From Zizania palustris (Eukaryota; Streptophyta; Magnoliopsida; Poales; Poaceae): a stretch of DNA of 64,000 nt. The position numbers were made by a program, and so were the translations under genes. Location of the stretch: the NCBI GenBank assembly GCA_019279435.1, contig JAAALK010000289.1, positions 30,620,603 to 30,684,602 on the forward strand, read 5' to 3'. Shown in pieces: positions 56,913 through 64,000 of this stretch. Position 1 is the first letter of the stretch; the number at the start of each line of letters is the position of its first letter. The notes under the pieces are model-generated. The model was not told the DNA's origin, ran no database searches, and worked only from the letters and a program-made list of their open reading frames with translations.

Positions 56913-57700
56913 GCGCTGTAGAGCAGCAGACAATGACAACAGTTGAGTCGTCAATTAATAGTGCAGACGAAGACGAAGGTCTTCTGCTGCTGCCTCTGCT
57001 TAGGATGGATGACTTTACAGGGGTCCTTGATGGCTTGTTGCACCCATTTGCCATGTCCTCTCTTCCTCCCTCACTTACTTATGCCTTGAAGAGAATGATG
57101 AGGTGGAGTGCTTTACCAATCAGCAAGAGGAGGCCCTTCAGAACCTCACCTCCATCCAGAAGCTATCAATCAGGGACTGTGAAAACTGAAAAACTTCAAT
57201 CCCTCCCTGCTGCAGGGATTAGTCGATCATCACTGCAATGTCTATATATTTCTAACTGTCCGGTCATCAGTTCGCTTGGCAGCCTCCCGCATTCACTGCA
57301 ACAACTAAAGATTTTTGATTGTCCGGCCATCAGTTCGCTTGTCAGTCTCCCGGATTCACTGCAACAACTAGAGATTTCTGACTGTCCAGCCATCGGTTTG
57401 CTTGGCAGTCTCCCACATTCACTGCAACAACTAGATATTTATAACTGTCCAGCCATCAGTTCGCTTGGCTGCATCCCGGATTCACTGCAACATCTACAGA
57501 TTTCTCACTGTCAAGCCATTAGTTCGTTTGGCAATCTCCCGGATTCACTGCAACATCTAGAGATTTATAACTGTCGAGCCATCAATTCTCTTGGCAGCCC
57601 CCCGGATTCACTGCAACAACTAGATATTTACAGTGACAACTACGTACTAAAAAGGCAGTGCCACAAGCTTCAAAGAACAATCCCAATAATATGTACCTAG
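56913..57700 (+). pseudogene. NLR pseudogene, part 4: C-terminal LRR region and stop
   Basis: It continues SAVEQQTMTTVESS, then DEDEGLLLLPLL, and a tandem LRR block of 21-residue units (SLQQLxIxDCPAISSLxSLPD). It ends ...TIPIICT with a stop at 57698-57700. The string AVEQQ...DEGLLLLP is characteristic of the LRR part of this monocot NLR group, which ties this segment to the gene starting at 17265, on the far side of the 35-kb insert. The frame at 56870 upstream lies in the MITE and is not coding. Confidence 0.88.
57229..57640 (+). repeat. 63-bp tandem repeats encoding 21-aa LRRs
   Basis: The motif ttcactgcaacaact or a close variant recurs at 57292, 57355, 57418, 57481, 57544 and 57607, with one more diverged start at 57229. 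Adjacent units are very similar at DNA level, so the block probably expanded by unequal crossing-over. Confidence 0.93.
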
Positions 57701-58583
57701 AAGAGTCGAGGTATGAGGCACTTCCATATCTCTGTGCTCTTCTATCTTCTTCCCATTTTCCACTACAAATTGTTCTACTTAATTTCCATTTTCCTCAACA
57801 TGAGATAATTCTGTTTTTTGTTTTGTGCAGGATCCTTGTTGGAAATAAACTTCTTTCAGCCTTACATAAGACTACACTGTATGCATACAACTGGTTACCA
57901 TATGCAGATCATTTGCTTATTTTTTCGTTATTTCTATGCTTTGAAATTTAGGTTGCTCTTTATACATTATCAACAAAAAGTTTGGATCCTTCTACTGTCC
58001 AATTTTCTAGCTGTTCAGGACTTCCACTATGTTTCCTCAATTTAATTATTTCGAGATATTTGCTACGTATACACGTGTGAACTATTTTGTAGTCGCCCCC
58101 GTGGGTTTAATTTTATGCTGTAAAAGTACTCCATCTCGATCTTCATGAAATTCATGATTGGATGATTTTCTTTGTCAGATCAGCTTAAATTTCAGTGTGT
58201 TCTTGATTTGTTGACCTTTCGTCTCTATAGTTTAAGTAGGATTGGTCGGAACCCAGAGGAACATAAGGTTTTGTTGCAGCATATTCAACAATGCATGATC
58301 TTTGTTAGATGACCAGTTTAGGGACCAAACAGTGTCTGGTTTGGTTGGGAATTTTACAGATTGTTTATAGTTTGGATATGCATTCATGCCAAGGTTCAGG
58401 TTATTTGGACCTGTGCTTTACATTTACAAGCTGAACTCTGAAAAAGGTTTGAGATTCCTGTTAGGATCTAATGAGTGATGTGTTTATTGTTGTTCATGCC
58501 AAAGCTATAACTTGACCGTCTCAAAAAAAAGTTGTTAACTGCTGCTGCTGTTATAAATCTGTAGTGTTGGTTGGATAAGACAC
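57701..58583 (+). other. 3' flank of the NLR pseudogene
   Basis: I see no gene. A short frame (57658-57951) is AT-rich and unsupported. The sequence resembles untranslated or intergenic DNA and ends at the target duplication of the next MITE. Confidence 0.4.
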
Positions 58584-58885
58584 GGATTTTTTTTAAATAA
58601 TAATTTTTTAAAAAAAATTCAAATCTGTATGCCCGTTTGAAAAATTTGCAAAACTAACATGCGGTCGACTGGATGTCACGTCAGCTATGCCGAAGTGCCA
58701 ACTGGAGCTGATGTGGCAAAATCTGATAGAGGGTCAGCATCCCGTCAGTACTTGAAGTGCCGACTAGAGCTGACGTGACCCCAACTGGAGATCAAGTCGG
58801 CACTTCAAGTGCCGACCGCATGCTACTTTTGTAATTTTTTAAAACGGGCATACAAATTTGATTTTTTTTTAAAAAAAAATATTTG
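58584..58885. mobile_element. Foldback MITE, Mutator-like (9-bp target duplication)
   Basis: Long inverted arms are present: left atgcccgtttgaaaaatttg ... catgcggtcg, and right cgaccgcatg ... ttaaaacgggcat. The 9-bp duplication ataagacac lies at 58575-58583 and 58886-58894. Internally there is a short palindrome gtcggcacttcaagtgccgac. No coding is present. The 9-bp duplication suggests a MULE-derived MITE. Confidence 0.85.
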
Positions 58886-59089
58886 ATAAGACACTATGTA
58901 TTTGTTCGTGGATAGTATGGAAGAGGACTGTCTAGATCTCATGGTTTTTCTTTTTAACTCCACTAGTTTTTTTGTTCAAATCATTGTATCAAACTGTATA
59001 TATTGTTAGAATTACTGCTACTTATTGTTAGTTACTAGCGCGCTGTTAGCCGTGCTCATGTGCATGTAACCGATCGTAGTAATGGCATC

Positions 59090-59530
59090 GCTTTTATATG
59101 TTACTCTAGGAGACGCAACTTCTCCCCTACCTCAAGAGCCAAGGTCTCATTGGCTATCGTCAATCCAGAATATACCAACTGGATCATTAAGACCAGTTCG
59201 TCTTGAGCGTCATTTCGTCTTCTGTTACCCAAGAGGTGCTCGGGAATGTCATCGGCCTGACAACTTCACGCGAAGTATGGCGTACGTACCCTAGAGAAAT
59301 TGTACGCATCGATCTCACATGCACAAATTATGCAGATGCGCATGTAGCTGGCTTACGACAATGTAGAAAGGAGAACTCTCCATCGCCGAGTACTTTTGCA
59401 ACAAGGTGAATCGTCTGCGTCTGTGTGGTCGACATCGGTGTTGTCCTTCTGGTTCTTGGTGTCATCGCGCCGGTTGTTCTTCGAGCAATTGAATCGTCGG
59501 CCATCCTTAAGGCATGTACAGCCCTGAGAT
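59090..59530 (+). pseudogene. Ty1-copia Gag fragment
   Basis: Across frames it reads like a copia gag (UBN2-type). A PEYTNWIIK string is followed by LSVISSSVTQEVLGNVIGL, TTSREVW and RTLEKLYASISHAQIMQMRM. It is broken by frameshifts and stops, with no protease or integrase after it. No LTRs are visible nearby on this strand. Confidence 0.7.
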
Positions 59531-59689
59531 GGCAGAACGGTTTTCAAAGTACAAGAGATAACAAAGAAACTGTATGGTACAACCCTAAGCCCCTGAATCA
59601 TAAATGCAGCTAAGAGACAATGTGTATGGAGAATCGTGTAGAGACAGACTCTTCGCGAAGAGCTCATCTCTTGTATTTTTTTCAGTTAA

Positions 59690-61900
59690 TCCCCTAGAGA
59701 CCTTTCAAGAGACCACCTATTAAATGAGGTTGTACACACCCTTATGGCGCGATAGGAAGAGCCAGATCTGGGGGTCGTAGTACGGTAATCGGTGTATTCG
59801 GAGTAAGTCCGAGGAAGGCATCCCACGAGCCACTCCCCAGCATGCTCGAGAAGTCCTCCCGTTGGCGTGGGTTTCGGGGGTGCGTGTCTTGTAGTGCTTG
59901 GAGAAGTGTGGCGTGAGTCAAGTGGCCACCTACTCGGGGAGTTGGTCAAATGCCAAATCTCTGATGGTGTTGGCTAGACATTCTGCATCTCGATCAGAAA
60001 GGGTCAAGAGGCTAGCGCTGTGATTGGATAGTATTGGTGTCAGCTCGAAAGTGACCACCTTCCAGTCGAGTCAGCAATGAACACCGTATCGCCCAGCACT
60101 AAAGTCATCCCGGGCTTGGCCAAAAGCTGATGAGTTGATGCCATGAGATCTCAGTGAAAGTGATGTGATCCCCTACCTAGCACGTCATCTGTCGGTGAAT
60201 CATCGATCAGTCTAACTAATGGGTACCTGTAGTGGTGATTAGATATATGTAAGGGAAGCACAATGCTTTCAAACCCAATGGTCGACTCTAAAACACAAGA
60301 GTCAAGATTTATACTGGTCCAGGTCTCCCGGAGGATAATAGTTATATGTCCAATTCTTTAGTGTATAATATAAGGAAATTTTTATAGTGCCCCCAAAGAT
60401 CTCTGGACTGTTGATTGTATTTTATCCAATGGTTTAGATTTGATTAGAATGACCTATTACCTTCTCGGAGGTAATAAGTCATATCTCCTATTTAAAATCA
60501 TAAGTGCACAAGGAAGTTGATATATTTCCATTTTTTCAATTCGTCTTCCATTTAAAATCATGTGCACATCAGGGCATTTGATATGTTTCCGTTTATAACA
60601 CGCAATATCATTCACTTTCTATTTTTTTCACGTAATCAAAGAATATCGTGAAATTATGACCGGTTATTTTTTAAAAAAAATTGTGTAAATATGTTTGACA
60701 CATACTATACTAAAAAATTTTAATTTAATATATATTCTTGTAGTAAATATACATCAATGTATCTATCTTTTTCCTTGGTTCCATTCAGGCCGACGGGTAT
60801 GGATAAAAATGGAGTAGGAAAGAATTGACCATCAGTGCGTTCACAAGGAGCAAAGTATTGTTATCGAAATAATAATAATTATAGATCCAAGATTTTTAGA
60901 TCTAGTTAAATCTATTTTTTAAAAAAATGAATTTAAAGGTACAGTAAATAGAGATCTCGAAAGCTGTTTAGCGATCATCAAAATTTTAAATTATTACTAG
61001 ATCAAAATTTTAAATTATTAATAGTTTAATAATGAGTGCTAGCTGCATCCACTACAAGCTTTTACCATGTAATGACCCGACCTTCATCAAGGCAAGTACG
61101 GAGGGAATAAGGAATGTGGGAGGAAACAATGCAACTATGAAGAAAAAGCAATAAATAACGTTCACTGTGCGTATGAGAGCGGAGAGAGAAGGTCACCAGC
61201 TATAGCCGAAAAAGACAATAAGAATTAATTTTATTTTTGTTAATTTAATAAAATCAAGGGTGATATTTATCTTACCTCTTACCTCCTAAGTAGGATAGTG
61301 GGCACCATAAAGGTCCCCTAATATAATGATGGATCATATAATACGATGTGATTAAATTATGGAGGCTTAAGGCATCGAAAGTAAGAAAAAGTATGATGGA
61401 GATAGATGACTAGATTGTTGGGATATGGAGAGGCTACGCTAACCTACAATGTTAAAATATCACCCCACTAACCTAGGAACCACGTGTGTGAAGGATCATG
61501 GATCGTTATCTTCTAATGCAAGATGAGCTAGTGTAGAAGAACAAGATGTTGAGAAAGCACATCGTCTCTTGATTCCTCCTCGATTCGTCCGTTCGTCGGC
61601 GACCGTGGTCACGAAGACCGGCGATGAAGACGATGAAGACCGATGATCACTTCGAGGAGGAGGATGACGAGTGCCGCTGTTCGAGCATCACCTCCATGGA
61701 GTCCACACGTATAATGATAGATTCCTCTCTTGCCGGCGTGCTAACCCCACTCGAGAGATCTAGAGAGAGAGATCAATCTCAACGCTTGAGATCCATAGAA
61801 GAGGGTTGCAACTCCTTGCAATCTGAAGAGGAGAGGTGGTGGCTAGGGCTCTCAACCAGGAGCAATAGGTGTGTCCTCAACCTCCCTCTGTATTAAAACC
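59690..61900. other. Intergenic region without recognisable genes
   Basis: 59690-60200 is GC-balanced with no supported frame. 60220-60360 includes text-like LTR leader sequence (tatactggtccagg). 60360-61350 is AT-rich. A 90-codon frame at 61624-61896 is charged, low-complexity and unsupported; it probably lies in the LTR of the copia remnant to its right. Confidence 0.35.
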
Positions 61901-62120
61901 CAACAAATCTAATTTTTTCGGGCTAACCAAAACTTCCGATTCGGAACCGGAACTTCCAGTTCGAGCTCTTAGTTTCTAATTAAATTGGCCTGAAACTTCT
62001 GGTTCATAACTAGAACTTTCAAAAGCTCTATAACTTAGAACTTCTGGTTCACAACCGAAACTTCTAGTTCATCCAGAATTTTCTTGGGCACAATGCCTTC
62101 AATCTCCCACTTGCACAACA
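61900..62120 (-). repeat. Part of the 3' LTR and polypurine tract of the copia remnant
   Basis: On the minus strand caagtgggagattgaaggc (near 62097-62117) resembles a copia polypurine tract (aagtgggagattg) followed by an LTR start like tgtgcccaagaa. The LTR side carries about seven copies of a gaacttctggttc-type semi-palindrome between 61928 and 62075. The far end of the LTR was not found. Confidence 0.45.
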
Positions 62121-63026
62121 ACCAATTTTTGTACATTTTGAATTCCATCCCCTTAAGTGTGTAACCTAGTATATTCATACGCAAATGGATGCTCTCCAGA
62201 AACCTTTTCTGACTTATTGATCAATAGTGGTATCTAGCAGCACATATTGACCCCTGAAAGCATACAAAATTATATTTTCCTCTAAACCTTGATATACCCA
62301 TGCACCAGTCCCTTTACCAAATGACATCAGACTGCTCATGGCAAAATTTGTGCCACCCTTGTTGGTTAGCTTGACATTTCACTCGATCAAGTATTAGATT
62401 CAAATCATGACTAACTCTTTAGTCATAGTGGCATGGCCATGCACTTTTCTAATCCGACTATCTCGAGAGGCCTAGAGACATCTCTCTCATTATTAGGAGG
62501 GGTAAATTCCATCTTGACCACTCACATCCCAAGACATGTTTCATAACATACCTGAGAACGACCCTTATAAATACCCAATTATGGAATAGCATTAGGAAGC
62601 TTCAAAGTGTGCCACTACACATTCTGGAATCAAATGATCTCAGGTCTAAGGACACTGTAGGTACACCATCTAAGATGACAACTGATGGCATATTACAATA
62701 ACAATTCCAATAGTAACTCAAGCGGGTCTTTCCAACACCATGTTTACCAACATGTGTCTGCATCACTGATTTGACATCTCTATATCTATGATCTGTGAAA
62801 CATGATCATCAATTAGTCGAATGTGCTAATCTATGTATCAATATTGTCCCACATGACGATATGAGATTATAGATTATTTTGAACAACATCATTATACAAC
62901 AAAGAGTTTCACAAATAAGTTAGCAACTCATTAATCAATGTAAACAATATTTATTCAAGGAATAATATAACAATTATCCAACTTACATTAGCATAGACAT
63001 GACACCATCCCTCACATACACTTAAC
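62121..63026 (-). other. Non-coding 3' region of the copia remnant
   Basis: Between the RNase H end and the putative polypurine tract I see no frame. Such an interval is usual in long copia elements. Confidence 0.4.
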
Positions 63027-64000
63027 TCACTCATGCAAGTATCTAATACCCATAGAGCTCAAGTGTGCTTCATGCTTGGGTTGTGATAGAGGTTTTGTCA
63101 ATAGATCTGCTATGTTCAAATCCGTGTGCATTTTACATATCTTCACATCACATTTCTCTATGATCTCACGGATTAAGTGATATCGCCAAAGTATATGTTT
63201 GGACTTTTGGTGTAACCTAGGCTCCATGGCTTCTGCAATGGCACCACTATTATCACAATAGAGGTCCACATGACTGAATGCAATAGGGACAAGACCCAGC
63301 TTAGAAACAAACTTTCTAATCTAAACAACCTCCTTTGCAGCTTTTGAAGCCGCAATGTACTCAGCTTCTATCATAGAATCAACAACTGCCTCTTGCTTGG
63401 AACTTTTTCCAACTCACTACGTCTCCATTGAGGTAGAACACAAATCCATATTATGATCGTGAATCGTCCTTATCGGTTTGGAAGATGGCATAAGTGTAAC
63501 CACTTACAACGAGCTCCTCCTCACCTCCATAGACCAGAAACATATCCTCAGTTCTTCTCAAGTACTTCAGGATACTCTTTACTACAACCTAGCGATTTTA
63601 CCTAGGTTCGATCGGTATCTGCTTGTAACACTTAGAGCATAGAAAACATCTAGGCGTGTACAAAGTATGGCATACATGATGGACTCGATTGTGGAGGCAT
63701 ATGGGGTCTCACTCATTTTCCTCAGTTCATAAGGTGTCAAAGGACACTGAGTCTTATTAAGAGTAATACCATATGACATCGGCATAGAACCTTTCTTGGA
63801 AGGGAAAATTACTCACATGCCATTATAATTTTCAGAAATTGCCTATATGCCACTGTCAGTGACTGTGGCGGCTCCCATCTGTCAGTGACACACCGATGGC
63901 ATATTGGCAAACCGTGAAAATTGTAATGGCACGGAAAAAATTAACCCTTCTTGGAATTCTACATTTTGAACCGTTTCAAAACCTTGTCAATGTGCATACT
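63027..64000 (-). pseudogene. Ty1-copia reverse transcriptase/RNase H C-terminal part
   Basis: The minus-strand frame 63269-63027 reads DLYCDNSGAIAEAMEP, then HQKSKHILWRYHLIREIIEK and DLNIADLLTKPLSQPKHEAH, the conserved end of copia RNase H. Upstream (63785-63582) SETPYASTIESIMYAILCTRLDV is the RT-RNase H connection (family: MSKIPYASAVGSLMYAM). Further upstream, at the window edge, KVLKRFKMQN fits the RT thumb. Frameshifts, stops and a 146-bp MITE make it inactive. The rest of the element lies beyond 64000. Confidence 0.9.
63802..63947. mobile_element. 146-bp MITE in the copia RT
   Basis: A perfect 9-bp duplication ttcttggaa (63793-63801 and 63948-63956) flanks an insert with complementary ends (ggaaaattactcacatgcca at left, tggcacggaaaaaattaacc at right). 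Removing it rejoins the copia frame. The 9-bp duplication suggests a Mutator-like origin. Confidence 0.87.

Noticed and set aside
61624..61896. 90-codon frame as a small gene
   Set aside because: Highly charged, no family resemblance, located in likely LTR sequence.
61990..62075. Heat-shock element in the copia LTR
   Set aside because: Two GAAnnTTC cores occur, but no third properly spaced unit, so a functional element is not supported.

Overview
This is a stretch of plant nuclear genome, almost certainly from a grass and probably a panicoid. The evidence is CACTA transposons carrying the grass-type ttgccgagtgc/gcactcggcaa subterminal repeats, chromovirus (Tekay/Del) and Tat Ty3-gypsy elements with 1.3-3.4 kb LTRs, Tourist-, hAT- and Mutator-like MITEs, a Helitron with a grass-type 3' end, and a monocot-type CC-NB-ARC-LRR resistance gene. 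I saw no rRNA, tRNA or CRISPR. Only one host gene looks intact: a pectin methylesterase/invertase inhibitor (PMEI) at 23181-23720 on the minus strand.

Layout. 1-3589: an old CACTA element cut by the window edge, holding a Ty3-gypsy pol/LTR remnant. 3590-5458: LTR debris and a 4-coumarate:CoA ligase-like pseudogene fragment. 5459-17102: gypsy element A on the minus strand, with 3.3-3.4 kb LTRs, two diverged gag copies and no reverse transcriptase. 17265-57700: one NLR resistance pseudogene broken into pieces. Its exon carries a Tourist-like MITE (18723-18958), a Helitron (20809-21332), a second TWA-target MITE (56558-56909) and a small gag/pol-less LTR element. That LTR element starts at 21376 and ends at 56491, because about 33.7 kb of other DNA sits inside its 3' LTR. 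The LTR halves, the ctcct target duplication 35 kb apart, and the NLR reading frame all agree on this.

The 33.7 kb block (about 22549-56280) contains, in order: a CACTA 3' end (22549-22909), the PMEI gene, AT-rich repeats, a remnant of a second CACTA (DUF4216 and Ulp1-like pieces) interrupted by the Tat-type gypsy element C (26835-37625, itself hit by a hAT MITE), and then a CACTA 5' end (37966) running to 56280. Gypsy element B (40619-52750, minus strand) is inserted nine codons into the first transposase gene of that CACTA. The CACTA ends are circularly permuted across the block: 3' end first, 5' end last, with about 100 bp of shared repeat at the two outer junctions. This suggests recombination or a circular intermediate rather than ordinary transposition. 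57701-64000: 3' flank of the NLR, a Mutator-like foldback MITE, Ty1-copia gag and RT/RNase H remnants, and a 146-bp MITE inside the copia RT.

All boundaries were read by eye. Percent identities and ages were not computed.
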